Numbered from the stretch's first letter, positions 47,501-57,921 are shown. The stretch: DNA of 64,000 nucleotides from Oscillospiraceae bacterium (GCA_022787085.1 JALFVE010000039.1:1-64000), one strand, 5' to 3'. The notes: a model not told the origin generated them from the sequence alone. Made by a program: numbers and translations.

Positions 47501-48216
47501 GCGGACTTATTTTCAAAGACTTTTATCTTAACAGGAAATATCTGTGGTTCTTTATTGCGCCCTTTCTGCTTATTCCCGGCTCCATATTATCCGAGGTCAA
47601 TAAAGGGACGCCCGAAAACAGCATTATTATGACTGTAATGCTTACCGAGGCTTTAATAATGGGTTTCGGCTATATGCTTACTTGGGAAATAATGAAATAT
47701 GATGAGACAAAGGCTTGGGCGGGCTTTATAATTTCAACTCCGCAGGCGGCCCGGGGTCAGGTCGCTTCAAAATATTATTTCTGTCTTATCAGTATGCTTG
47801 CTGCTTTTTTTATAAGCTATATTTACAATGTAGTCGTAAATGCGCTGACAAAGCTTAGCTTTTCGGGTATCCTTTTTGAAAGCACACTGTTTTTTATTAC
47901 CCTGCTTATTCTTGCTGTGGAAATTCCTTTTTCTATCCGCTTCGGCAGCGTTAACGGAAATAAATACCGTGCTATGATCCTTGAATTGATTATTTTTGCG
48001 GGAATGATTTATTTTCTGTTCGGAGATCTGAGCATTTTCGGGGACCCGGAAAAGCTGATGAACACCATAATCTGCATTGCAGAGGGAAATGATTTGCCTG
48101 ACGTTTTTCTTATTGTTTTGGCTGTTTTCCCTTATTTCAGCGTGACAATGTTTTATCTTTCCTACAGGCTGTCATGCAGAGCGTATACCAAGGGAATCGA
48201 ATCCTTTGAACATTAA
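47497..48216 (+). CDS. ABC-2 type permease
   Basis: 239-aa, TM-rich, 4-nt overlap with preceding permease. Confidence 0.8.
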   Translation: MSGLIFKDFYLNRKYLWFFIAPFLLIPGSILSEVNKGTPENSIIMTVMLTEALIMGFGYMLTWEIMKYDETKAWAGFIISTPQAARGQVASKYYFCLISMLAAFFISYIYNVVVNALTKLSFSGILFESTLFFITLLILAVEIPFSIRFGSVNGNKYRAMILELIIFAGMIYFLFGDLSIFGDPEKLMNTIICIAEGNDLPDVFLIVLAVFPYFSVTMFYLSYRLSCRAYTKGIESFEH

Positions 48217-48232
48217 TGAGAGGAGTTATGCT

Positions 48233-49090
48233 ATGACCTCCGAAAAGAAAATCACTGTTATCCGTATCCTTATTTTTACGGCTATTTCCTATGGTATCGT
48301 CATTGCCTGCGTTTCGCTGTTCGGTTATCTGCAGGATACGATCTCGGGAAATCTCAGTCAGCTGGCTATCGCCTTCGCTCCAGCAATCGCTAATTACCTC
48401 ACCAGGCTTATTACCAAGGAGGGCTTTATGGACCCGCTTTATGCTGCTAATTTCCGAGGAAATATCAGATACTATGTTATTGCGGCGGCAGTTCCTATCA
48501 TTGCATTTATTATCTCTCCCATAATTGCGGGGAATGTCATGACTGATAATTACAGTCTGAGCAAAGCTCTGAACGGCGATACGGCTGCGGAATTTACATG
48601 TATCATTCTTCAGATCGTTTCTCTGAGCGCTCTCATGTTTCCGCTTTATTTCGGTGAGGAATACGGCTGGCGGGCTTATCTTACTCCAAAGCTTGAGTCG
48701 GTCATGAAAAAGCCTGCAGCTATTATTGTAAGCGGTATTATATGGGGAATGTGGCACGCTCCTCTTGTTTATTTCGGGCATAATTTCGGCACGGAATACA
48801 GCCTTTATCCCTGGGGAGGATATGCTATGATGTGCGTTTTATGCATTTTTATGGGCTGTCTGCTCACATGGCTCACCGAGCGGACAGGCTCCATTTATCC
48901 CGCCTGCATCTGTCACGCGGTCCACAACAATATTGCCAATACCATGTCCGCTTTTTTCCTCGCAGAAAGCATGACGGAGAAGTTTTTTCTTGCCAAGCAG
49001 TTTGAAATTTCTTCGATCCTTCTGCTCGTTATGTCCGCATTTTGTATTCCCTCTGCAATTATGCTCCTCTGCTCAAGGAAAAAGGCTTGA
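48233..49090 (+). CDS. CPBP-family intramembrane metalloprotease
   Basis: YFGEEYGWRAYLTPKL (EExxxR), GIIWGMWHAPLVY, CICHAVHN. Confidence 0.9.
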   Translation: MTSEKKITVIRILIFTAISYGIVIACVSLFGYLQDTISGNLSQLAIAFAPAIANYLTRLITKEGFMDPLYAANFRGNIRYYVIAAAVPIIAFIISPIIAGNVMTDNYSLSKALNGDTAAEFTCIILQIVSLSALMFPLYFGEEYGWRAYLTPKLESVMKKPAAIIVSGIIWGMWHAPLVYFGHNFGTEYSLYPWGGYAMMCVLCIFMGCLLTWLTERTGSIYPACICHAVHNNIANTMSAFFLAESMTEKFFLAKQFEISSILLLVMSAFCIPSAIMLLCSRKKA

Positions 49091-49100
49091 ATACTCTTTT

Positions 49101-49139
49101 ACCCGCAAGCGTTACCGTTACGCTTGCGGGTATTTTTTT
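49101..49139 (+). terminator. Rho-independent terminator
   Basis: ACCCGCAAGCGT-N7-ACGCTTGCGGGT-ATTTTTTT. Confidence 0.92.
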
Positions 49140-49278
49140 AAACAAATTTATATATTAACAAAAAATTTTCTTGTTTTTTGTCGAAAAATGTGATATAATA
49201 TTTACATAATAAGGAAATAACATTTAATTATTTACGGATTTTCTTCAGCATTATTTTGTTTCAGGAGGTTACTTCATC

Positions 49279-51162
49279 ATGGTTAGGATCAAGCCTGAGC
49301 TGTGCGTTGGCTGCAATGCCTGCATAAGAGCCTGTCCCGTTAACGACGCTAATATGTCTCATAAATCGGGAGACAGAACTATTATTAATATTAATGACAA
49401 AAATTGTATTCACTGCGGTGAATGTATCAAGGCGTGCGTTCACAAGGCAAGATTTTATGACGACGATACCGCCCGTATGTTTGAGGACTTGAAAAATGGT
49501 AAGAAGATAACCGTTCTTGTGGCTCCTGCCGTTAAGATCGCTTTTCGCAGCAACTGGAGACAAATGCTCGGCGCTGTTCGGAAAATGGGTGCTGACAAAA
49601 TTTACGACGTTTCCTTCGGTGCGGATATCTGCACATATATGCATCTGAAAGCTATTGCCGAGAAAAAGGTGGGCAAGATCATTTCTCAGCCCTGCGCTGC
49701 TCTGACCGATTATATCCTGAAATACAAGCATGAGCTTATCCCCTATCTTTCCCCCGTTCACAGTCCTATTCTTTGCGGTGCGATTTACATCAGAAAATAT
49801 GCAAAGGACAGCAATGCCATTGCCGTTCTTTCTCCATGCATTGCCAAGAAAACCGAATTTTCAGACACAGGTGTGGTGGAATATAATGTCACCTTTGCTC
49901 AGCTGGAAAAATATTTCTCGGATAATAATATCCGTCCCGACAGCGAGCCCTTTGAGTTTGACGGTCTCCCCTCCTACAGCGGCGCAATTTACCCGATGCC
50001 CGGCGGTCTCAAGGAATGTCTGAAACTCATTGACCCTTCGCTCAGAGTTATGAATTCCGAGGGCGTTCCCCATGTTTATCACGATCTGGATAATTATCTG
50101 AACACTCCCGATAAATCCCGCCCCGATGTGTTTGACGTTCTTTCCTGCGATTATGGCTGCACTGTCGGTCCCGGAGTTCCCAAAAAGCACAATAAGTTTG
50201 AGATCGCTGAGATAATGGATGAGGTCAAAAACGATTCCTTCTCAAGGCAGGCAAAGCAGACATTGCTTAATAAAAGCAAGCAGTACAAGCTTTTTGATTC
50301 AAGCCTGAGGCTTGAGGATTTCCTCCGCTCCTATACACCGAAGGCTCTTGATGTGAAGCCTGTTTCCCGGAAGGATATCTCAAATGCATTCGCTGCGCTT
50401 TACAAGGCGACTGACGAGGAACAGCATTTCGACTGTCAGGCCTGCGGCTATTCTACCTGCCTTGATATGGCAAATGCTGTGGCAAAGGGACTTAATTCCC
50501 CCGAAAACTGCCATCAGTTCATCCTTAAAAAGAATCTTGAGGAAAATGCTAATATCCAACAGGCTAACAAAAATATTTTAAAGGCTAACAACGATATTAA
50601 CGAGCTGACTGCCGCTCTTAACAGCGATATCAGGCTTGTTTCGGAAAATACCGACAAGATCGTGGCTGATTCCCGTGAGAACGTTTCGCTTATCGAAGAG
50701 GTCAACAGGATCGTTTCCGAGCTTCAGAAGCTCAGCGATACCATGTCTGCGAATATTGTGCAGATAAATTCCATCAACGAGGAATATAACAACAGCTCAG
50801 GTCTGATACAGGATATCGCTTTGCAGATCAAGCTGCTTTCTCTCAATGCGTCCATTGAGGCTGCTCATGTAGGTGCGGCAGGCAAGGGCTTTGCTGTTGT
50901 TGCAGGCGAGGTCGGCAGTCTTGCGGACAAAACTCAGAACGCCACCAAGAGCTTTATCACAAGCTACAGCAAGGTTTCCGAGGAAACAGGGATGGTCAAC
51001 AGCAACATCACCGATATTATTGCTGAAATAAAGGAGCTTTCGGATATTCTTATTAAGCTTCGTGATTCCGTTGAATCCACAGGAAAAACAGGTTCGGATA
51101 TCCATGGGCTGATAAGAAGAGTTACCGATATTTCCGAAAAAATGAACACGGTTATGAGCTGA
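49279..51162 (+). CDS. [FeFe]-hydrogenase-like catalytic domain fused to MCP signalling domain
   Basis: 2x[4Fe-4S] ferredoxin CVGCNACIRACPV/CIHCGECIKACVH; H-cluster-like QPCAALTDY, LSPCIAKKTEF, LSCDYGCTVGPG; C-terminal LLSLNASIEAAHVGAAGKGFAVVAGEV. Confidence 0.88.
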   Translation: MVRIKPELCVGCNACIRACPVNDANMSHKSGDRTIININDKNCIHCGECIKACVHKARFYDDDTARMFEDLKNGKKITVLVAPAVKIAFRSNWRQMLGAVRKMGADKIYDVSFGADICTYMHLKAIAEKKVGKIISQPCAALTDYILKYKHELIPYLSPVHSPILCGAIYIRKYAKDSNAIAVLSPCIAKKTEFSDTGVVEYNVTFAQLEKYFSDNNIRPDSEPFEFDGLPSYSGAIYPMPGGLKECLKLIDPSLRVMNSEGVPHVYHDLDNYLNTPDKSRPDVFDVLSCDYGCTVGPGVPKKHNKFEIAEIMDEVKNDSFSRQAKQTLLNKSKQYKLFDSSLRLEDFLRSYTPKALDVKPVSRKDISNAFAALYKATDEEQHFDCQACGYSTCLDMANAVAKGLNSPENCHQFILKKNLEENANIQQANKNILKANNDINELTAALNSDIRLVSENTDKIVADSRENVSLIEEVNRIVSELQKLSDTMSANIVQINSINEEYNNSSGLIQDIALQIKLLSLNASIEAAHVGAAGKGFAVVAGEVGSLADKTQNATKSFITSYSKVSEETGMVNSNITDIIAEIKELSDILIKLRDSVESTGKTGSDIHGLIRRVTDISEKMNTVMS

Positions 51163-51170
51163 TATTATTA

Positions 51171-51202
51171 AAGCCTCAGCGGTGGTTTTTCCGCTGAGGC
51201 TT
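51171..51202. terminator. Terminator hairpin
   Basis: AAGCCTCAGCGG...CCGCTGAGGCTT. Confidence 0.7.
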
Positions 51203-51208
51203 GATTAT

Positions 51209-52237
51209 TTATTCTGATTTTTTATCCTCGGATTTTGCTGTTTCCTGTTCGGGAGCGGACAATGTTTCCGATTTCTGAGCCTTTTTTGTTTTTATTCTTC
51301 TTCTGATCGAAATGATTATAACCACGATTATTCCGATAAGGACAAGGTATGGGAACAGCGATATTATCAGGAAAAGCAGTCCCTCAAGGAATATCAGGAA
51401 GTTTGACGCTGTATCGGAGACAGTATTCATAAGCCTCTCGCCGAAGGTGTCTTTTTTTATCGGCTCTGCCTTGTATTCCTTGACCTCATTGATGGTGATA
51501 TTTACAAAGGAATATGCTACGTCGGTCTGTATTTTGTTCATGCGGGTCTTTATCCGTGCGATCTCTATCTGAAGCTCTGTCAGCTCCTTTTCAACAGTTA
51601 CGGCATAGGCATCGTCGGTGATATCCGCAAGAAGGTCTATGTACCTTTGCTCCTTTGCCTCGTATATTTCAAGGGTGGTGTAAAGGTCATAATATTCGCT
51701 GCTCACATTCTCGACTGCGGCATTTTTGCTGCGAAGATCCCCAAGCTCCGAGGCGGCAAGGCAAAATGCGTCGTATTCCGAGCTGGGCACTCTCACCGTT
51801 GCAGAGTAGCTCTGCCATTTTTCCTCGTTTTCATTATACCATCTGTTGCTTCCGCCGCCGTCACTGTAATTCTCCGTTTCCACAAATCCGCCGAAGCTGT
51901 CCAGACTTTCCTTGAATTGTCCGATGGCTTCATCAAAATTCAGCACGTCCACAGTCATATTGCAGGTGTAGACAAGCATTTCCTTTCGTATCTTTTCAGA
52001 TGTGAGTCCATTTTCATCGCCTGCGCTGTTTGAGGATGCATCATAGCTTTCTGCGTCTGCCATGTCATAGCTGCCCTCTTCATAAGAGTAATTGTCCGAT
52101 GAATTGACGGCAGCACCCGAATAACTGCTGCTCTTCGCTCCCATTGAATATGATTCAGACGCAGCCATTTCGCTGCTTCCGCAGGCGGTCAGGATAAGTG
52201 CGCTGAGAATGATCGGCAATGCTGATTTAATTTTCAT
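51209..52237 (-). CDS. DUF4349 lipoprotein
   Basis: N-terminal lipobox LILTACGS; C-terminal TM and coiled-coil region typical of DUF4349. Confidence 0.85.
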   Translation of the reverse strand: MKIKSALPIILSALILTACGSSEMAASESYSMGAKSSSYSGAAVNSSDNYSYEEGSYDMADAESYDASSNSAGDENGLTSEKIRKEMLVYTCNMTVDVLNFDEAIGQFKESLDSFGGFVETENYSDGGGSNRWYNENEEKWQSYSATVRVPSSEYDAFCLAASELGDLRSKNAAVENVSSEYYDLYTTLEIYEAKEQRYIDLLADITDDAYAVTVEKELTELQIEIARIKTRMNKIQTDVAYSFVNITINEVKEYKAEPIKKDTFGERLMNTVSDTASNFLIFLEGLLFLIISLFPYLVLIGIIVVIIISIRRRIKTKKAQKSETLSAPEQETAKSEDKKSE

Positions 52238-52328
52238 AAGTAAACCCTCCTTTATTTTTTTTGCTTTATAATTATACGTTTTGCGGGGGATGGATTTATG
52301 GGAAAATTTTGTAAATAATATATGAATA

Positions 52329-53525
52329 TTATTTAGTGCTCATTTTCAGTATCCTGTCAAATATCCGATGTGCGGCTTCTTCCTTTGTCATTATAGGAAG
52401 CTCACATTCATCATCGGCTGTGATGATCGTAATTATATTGGTTTCCGTGCCGAAGCCCGATCCTGCTGTTCTCAGGGAATTTGCACAGATCATATCGCAG
52501 TTTTTGGAGACAAGCTTTTTTCTTGAATTTTCAAGGACATTATCCGTTTCCATTGAAAAGCCGCATATTATCTGACCGCTTCGCTTATTTTCTCCCAGAT
52601 ATTTCAGGATATCCTTTGTTCGTTTAAGCTCTATCTTCATATCCCCGTCGGATTTCTTTATCTTGCTGTCGGCGGCTGCAACAGGGGTATAATCTGCCAC
52701 CGCAGCTGCCTTTATGATGATATCCTGCTCGGATGAAACTTCCGAAACGGCTCTGAACATATCCTCTGCCGACTTTACATCGACTCTTTTTACAAACATC
52801 GGCGGCTCAGAATCGGTATGGGCTGCAACAAGCGTTACCTCTGCGCCTCGGAGCATTGCCGCTCTCGCTATGGCAAAGCCCATTTTTCCGCTGGAATGAT
52901 TGGTGATGTATCTTACGGGGTCGATCGCCTCCATTGTTGCCCCTGCGGTCACAAGCACCTTTTTGCCCGAAAGGTCCTTTTCAAAGGCAGTCTCACGGAG
53001 GATATATTCAAGCAGGACCCGTTCATCGGGCATTCTTCCGTCGCCGCTGTCCCCGTTTGCAAGCATTCCGTGATCGGGTGCGATTATCTCATAGCCAAAG
53101 CGCCTGAGCTTTTCAAGATTGTCCTGCACTATGGGATTATGAAACATATTATGATTCATGGCGGGCGATATTATTTTTTTGCAGGGACACGCCATTACGG
53201 TTGTGGTGAGCATATCGTCGGCAATTCCGTTTGCTATTTTTCCGATAACGTTTGCAGACGCAGGTGCAACGAGTACGCAGTCTGCCTTCTTGGCTATGGA
53301 AACGTGCTCCACGCTGAATTCAAAATTTCTGTCAAAGGTATCTATAAGGCATTTTGTGCCTGTCAGGCTTTCAAAGGTTATTGGATTTATAAAATTTTCC
53401 GCATTGGCTGTCATCAGCACCTGCACCTCTGCACCCAGCTTTCTTAGCATCCTTGCAAGGTTCGGAAGCTTATATGCGGCAATACTGCCCGAAACGGCAA
53501 GCACTATGGTCTTTCCAGTAAGCAT
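52329..53525 (-). CDS. coaBC: Bifunctional phosphopantothenoylcysteine decarboxylase/phosphopantothenate-cysteine ligase
   Basis: 398-aa; VLAVSGSIAAYKLPNLAR, PAMNHNMFHNP, VTAGATMEAIDPVRYITNHSSGKMGFAIA. Confidence 0.95.
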   Translation of the reverse strand: MLTGKTIVLAVSGSIAAYKLPNLARMLRKLGAEVQVLMTANAENFINPITFESLTGTKCLIDTFDRNFEFSVEHVSIAKKADCVLVAPASANVIGKIANGIADDMLTTTVMACPCKKIISPAMNHNMFHNPIVQDNLEKLRRFGYEIIAPDHGMLANGDSGDGRMPDERVLLEYILRETAFEKDLSGKKVLVTAGATMEAIDPVRYITNHSSGKMGFAIARAAMLRGAEVTLVAAHTDSEPPMFVKRVDVKSAEDMFRAVSEVSSEQDIIIKAAAVADYTPVAAADSKIKKSDGDMKIELKRTKDILKYLGENKRSGQIICGFSMETDNVLENSRKKLVSKNCDMICANSLRTAGSGFGTETNIITIITADDECELPIMTKEEAAHRIFDRILKMSTK

Positions 53526-53674
53526 TTGATTATCCTCCTGTTTTTCAGTATTAATTATATTATAACATAATCAGGCAAAAAAATAAATATATATTTTGAA
53601 TTTATGTGATATAATCTATGAGAATTGTATTGTATCTCCCTTGAGGAGAATAATAACAAGGAGGAAAATTTAAT

Positions 53675-54301
53675 ATGAACAGTAAGACAAAAAACCTTGT
53701 GCTTATGGGATTTATCACAGCTCTGCTGCTGATTTTTTCCATGACACCCATCGGAACGATCCCCATCGGACCGCTTTCCATCTCTCTGAATGTTATCCCC
53801 GTAGCCATAGCCGCGGTAGCCTTAGGACCCGCAGGCGGAGCGGCAGCAGGTGCAATATTCGGAATACTGAGCTTCCTGCAATGCTTCGGAATCGGCGTTC
53901 CCAGCGGCATGGGAGCAGCTCTGGCTGCGATCAACCCCTTCCTCGCCTTTGTGCAGAGGTTTATCCCAAGACTTCTTGACGGCTTCCTTGTGGGCGTTAT
54001 CTACAAGGCGCTGAGCAAAAAGATAAACAATTATGCCGCCTGTGCTGTTACAGGCTTTTGCACCGCTTTTTTCAACACGCTTTTCTTTATGTCGGCGCTC
54101 ATTCTGCTTTTCGGTCAGACCGATTATGTTCAGGAGCTTATGGACAAGAAGGGCACTCACAACGTTTTTCTGTTTGTGGTAATGTTTGTCGGTATCAATG
54201 CTGTTTTTGAAATGCTGGCGTCTACCATTGTCACAGGCGGTGTGGGCGCTGCGCTTATCAAAGCAAAGCTCATTAAATCATCCGACAATAAAAACGACTG
54301 A
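53675..54301 (+). CDS. ECF transporter S component (pantothenate-type by context)
   Basis: 208-aa TM-rich S component; flanked by coaBC and coaX. Confidence 0.8.
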   Translation: MNSKTKNLVLMGFITALLLIFSMTPIGTIPIGPLSISLNVIPVAIAAVALGPAGGAAAGAIFGILSFLQCFGIGVPSGMGAALAAINPFLAFVQRFIPRLLDGFLVGVIYKALSKKINNYAACAVTGFCTAFFNTLFFMSALILLFGQTDYVQELMDKKGTHNVFLFVVMFVGINAVFEMLASTIVTGGVGAALIKAKLIKSSDNKND

Positions 54302-54333
54302 TTTCAGACCCGTTAACGGAAAGGGAGCATTAT

Positions 54334-55098
54334 ATGATACTTGCTATTGATGTAGGAAATACCAACATTGTCATCGGCTGCTGCAGGGACGGCAGGATCC
54401 TTTTCAGCGACAGGATCTCAACAAATCACTCTGCCACAAGCCTTGAATATTCGGCTCTCTTCAAGACTGCCTTCGACATGAACGGGATCGACCCTTCTGA
54501 GCTTGAGGGTGCCATCATTTCCTCGGTCGTTCCTTCGGTGACATCCGCACTGAAAAAAGCTGCCGAGAAATTTATTCCAAATAAGGCTATGATCGTAGGT
54601 CCCGGGATAAAGACAGGGCTCAGCATACTTATTGACAATCCCGCTCAGCTCGGCAGCGATCTTGTGGTCGATGCTGTTGCAGGCATCAACGAATACAGCC
54701 TGCCCCTTATTATCATTGATATGGGCACTGCCACCACCCTTTCGGTGATCGACCGAAAAGGCGGTTATCAGGGCGGTATGATCGTTCCGGGTGTTGCAGT
54801 TTCTCATGATTCCCTTATCAGCAGGACCTCTCAGCTCCCTAAGATCGCTCTTGAGCCTCCCCGCAGGCTTATCGGCAAAAATACCGTTGAATGTCTTAAA
54901 AGCGGTATTCTTTACGGTAATGCAGGCGCTATTGACGGGCTTATCGACCGCATTAACGAGGATATGGGCACAAACTGCACTGTCGTTGCCACAGGCGGTC
55001 TGGCAGGCGTCATTACTCCCCTTTGCAGAAATAAGATCATTCTTGATGATGACCTTATGCTCAAGGGGCTGATGATTATTTACGAGAAAAACAAATAA
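54334..55098 (+). CDS. coaX: Type III pantothenate kinase
   Basis: LAIDVGNTNIVIGCCRDG, PAQLGSDLVVDAVAG, IIDMGTATTLSVID. Confidence 0.95.
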   Translation: MILAIDVGNTNIVIGCCRDGRILFSDRISTNHSATSLEYSALFKTAFDMNGIDPSELEGAIISSVVPSVTSALKKAAEKFIPNKAMIVGPGIKTGLSILIDNPAQLGSDLVVDAVAGINEYSLPLIIIDMGTATTLSVIDRKGGYQGGMIVPGVAVSHDSLISRTSQLPKIALEPPRRLIGKNTVECLKSGILYGNAGAIDGLIDRINEDMGTNCTVVATGGLAGVITPLCRNKIILDDDLMLKGLMIIYEKNK

Positions 55099-55119
55099 AA
55101 TATAATACAACACTTATTA

Positions 55120-55159
55120 AAAATCCTCCCGCTGAAAAAATGCAGCAGGAGGATTTTTT
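55120..55159 (+). terminator. Rho-independent terminator
   Basis: AAATCCTCCCGCTG...CAGCAGGAGGATTTTTT. Confidence 0.85.
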
Positions 55160-55219
55160 GACTATACCGTATATTGGCAAGCCTGCGCTTATGCTCAATG
55201 ATAAGCGAAGAATTGCATT

Positions 55220-57403
55220 TTATTGATCCACTGTGTTTTCGCTGCTTGCATTAATGTCGGCAACATCGTAGCTCAGCAGCATATTCTTATTGTCATATAT
55301 CTTATAGAACATATTCATGATACGGTTGGTAACTATCTGTATCTGTTCGTCGGAAAGATTCATGAGGAAAATTATGCACTGCGTACTGCTGAAGCGCATC
55401 ATGATATCTACCTTTCTGAGTGAAGTATCAATAGCCTTCTCAAGGTAATGCATTGCCTTGTCACGCTCCTCCACAGTGGTATTCTTCTCGTCATTTGCAC
55501 AGAGGGAGAGCAGAATAACCTGAACATCATGATGATTTCTTAAACCCACATTGCGAATGAAGTCGTAAATCTTTATGAACTCGGGATAGTCAACGTTATA
55601 TGTGCCCTCGTAAGCACTCTGACGTTTGATGCTATTAATTAGCTGATCAAGATCATGCTTGGAGATATTCTGCTTTTCATCACGCTTGATATCGGAAGTG
55701 CGGAAAATGTACCAGCCTGATTTTTTGATCTGCTTCATATAGTACAGCGCCTTATCCGCACTGATGATAAGGTCGTTGTATTCTCTGCCTACCATAGAGG
55801 AAAGAACTGCACCTATGCAGATATTGTTAATATCAAAATTGCTGTTTTCACGGATCGCTGCTGTTACGGTCCTATGCATATCGGTCATCTGATTTTCCGC
55901 CTCAGCCTCATCCTTTATTCCGCTTATGAAGCACAGAAACTGGTCGCCGTCGAAACGGACGGTTATCATCTTTTCATTGAATTCCGCAAGGGCACTGGCT
56001 ACCATCCTTATGAGCCTGTCGCCGACTACAAATCCATATCTGGAGTTGGTCTCTCTTATGTTAATGACATCAACAAGTATAAGCAGACCATCGCTTAACT
56101 CAAGCATCTGACGGATATAATTCTCCCCTGCTTTACGATTATATGCGTCGGTAAGGTAATCAAGCTCATCGTTTCTGCTGTTTCGGCTGTTGTTGATGTC
56201 GATTATATCACGAAGAAGCTTTGCACTCTGCTCCTCAATTCCCGATGAAACTGCGGGAGACGCATCGGGAGAAAGCAGGTCGATTTTCTTCCGGCGGAGA
56301 AGCCTTACGAATATTTCGGTTATCTTAGGGTCAAACTGAGTTCCGCTGCCCTTTTCTATCTCGTTGATAACATCGTCATCGGTAAGCCGCTTGCGGTAAA
56401 TACGGTTGCTCGTCATAGCGTCATAGGCGTCAACAACGCCGATTATCCGGGCAATTTCGGGTATCTCCTCGCCCTTTAATCCCCGATTATAGCCTGAGCC
56501 GTCATAGCGCTCATGATGATATCTTGCCCCCTCATCAAGATGCTCGATCATCTTGTTGTCCTTCAGAATATTGCCGCCTATCTCAACATGCTGCTTCATA
56601 ATATTAAATTCTGCCTCAGTCAGTCCTGTCGGCTTGTTGAGGATAGTATCGGGTATTCCTATTTTGCCGATATCGTGCAGAAGTCCGATATACTTGATAT
56701 TCTGAACCTGCTGCTCCGTGTATCCCATCTCCCTGGCAATTGCCGATGAGTACTCCGCAACTCGCTGAGAATGTCCTTTAGTATATTCGTCTTTTGCATC
56801 TATTATATTGGCAATGGTAGTAATGGTCTGGAGGGTAACACGCTGGATCTGACGGTTTTTTTCTTCTATCTCAGCCATGTAGGCTTCATTTTTACGGGAT
56901 ATTTCATCATAAAGCTTGGAGGCAGAGTAAAGAAATCCAAAGCACAGACATAACAGCGCCATCTGAATCTCCACATCTTTACTGTTTTCAAGATTTATCT
57001 TCCCTTCAAGGTAAAGTCTAACATCATATGCGATATTCAGTATGACCGTAATAACGCCCATAGCAAGCGTAAGCTTCGGACGATGATACAGCACCATCAG
57101 CGACAGCATGGGCAGAATATAGGTAAAAACCATCATAGTGCTGCCTGTTATAAGAACAAAGGCATACATTATGAAATATCCCACAAGAATGCAGTATCTA
57201 AGATTCTTGTCATCCGGATTTCTGGTGTACCTGATGGTACAGAATGCGGGAGGAAGAATGGTTGCAGCATAGAACATCAGTATGTATTCCAACGACCGTG
57301 TTCCCTTCATATACTCACCGAAATATGCTATCAGCAGGATCCCCGCTATTAAAATCCATCCGATTATCATATTCCGATTAATAATTTTGTCATTCCTATT
57401 CAA
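55220..57403 (-). CDS. Membrane HD-GYP phosphodiesterase fused to degenerate GGDEF domain
   Basis: 727-aa; N-terminal TMs; LLHDIGKIGIP, YHHERYDGSGYNRGL; GGDEF-like VRFDGDQFLCFISG. Confidence 0.88.
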   Translation of the reverse strand: MNRNDKIINRNMIIGWILIAGILLIAYFGEYMKGTRSLEYILMFYAATILPPAFCTIRYTRNPDDKNLRYCILVGYFIMYAFVLITGSTMMVFTYILPMLSLMVLYHRPKLTLAMGVITVILNIAYDVRLYLEGKINLENSKDVEIQMALLCLCFGFLYSASKLYDEISRKNEAYMAEIEEKNRQIQRVTLQTITTIANIIDAKDEYTKGHSQRVAEYSSAIAREMGYTEQQVQNIKYIGLLHDIGKIGIPDTILNKPTGLTEAEFNIMKQHVEIGGNILKDNKMIEHLDEGARYHHERYDGSGYNRGLKGEEIPEIARIIGVVDAYDAMTSNRIYRKRLTDDDVINEIEKGSGTQFDPKITEIFVRLLRRKKIDLLSPDASPAVSSGIEEQSAKLLRDIIDINNSRNSRNDELDYLTDAYNRKAGENYIRQMLELSDGLLILVDVINIRETNSRYGFVVGDRLIRMVASALAEFNEKMITVRFDGDQFLCFISGIKDEAEAENQMTDMHRTVTAAIRENSNFDINNICIGAVLSSMVGREYNDLIISADKALYYMKQIKKSGWYIFRTSDIKRDEKQNISKHDLDQLINSIKRQSAYEGTYNVDYPEFIKIYDFIRNVGLRNHHDVQVILLSLCANDEKNTTVEERDKAMHYLEKAIDTSLRKVDIMMRFSSTQCIIFLMNLSDEQIQIVTNRIMNMFYKIYDNKNMLLSYDVADINASSENTVDQ

Positions 57404-57735
57404 TTTTATCAGTCCTTCTCTGCAAACGAAAAATATATTATCCGAAATTTGTCCACATTTTGATAAGACATTGCTATAATGTTACAGTTATCACAATAAT
57501 TGTAGCACTTTTAAATTAACAATTTATGAATATATGCATAATAATATTAAAATCTCCTAAAAAAAGAATTCTAACAATTTAACTAAGGCTTGGCTTATTA
57601 TGGTGAGTTTACATCAGTCATTTAGGGTGACAGAGCCTATAGTTTTCTAAATTATATCATAAGAACATTTGGATTTCAATTAGAAAATCAATCAAAAACG
57701 CTCAAAGGCTTTATATTAAATGGGTCTGTAATGTC

Positions 57736-57906
57736 TTAACCCTCATTATCTTCCAAGAAATTCTGTAAAGCTGTTTTTCTGATTTTATATGAACCTAATT
57801 TTAATGCTGGTAATAAACCCGATTTTATTAACGAATATACATATGCTGGATTTGTATGTATAATTTCCGATACCTCTTTAACGGTATAAATCATCTTATC
57901 TACCAT
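57736..57906 (-). CDS. Small HTH_17/excisionase-like DNA-binding protein
   Basis: By-eye translation MVDKMIYTVKEVSEIIHTNPAYVYSLIKSGLLPALKLGSYKIRKTALQNFLEDNEG. Confidence 0.7.
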   Translation of the reverse strand: MVDKMIYTVKEVSEIIHTNPAYVYSLIKSGLLPALKLGSYKIRKTALQNFLEDNEG

Positions 57907-57921
57907 ATATCTGTCCTTCTT

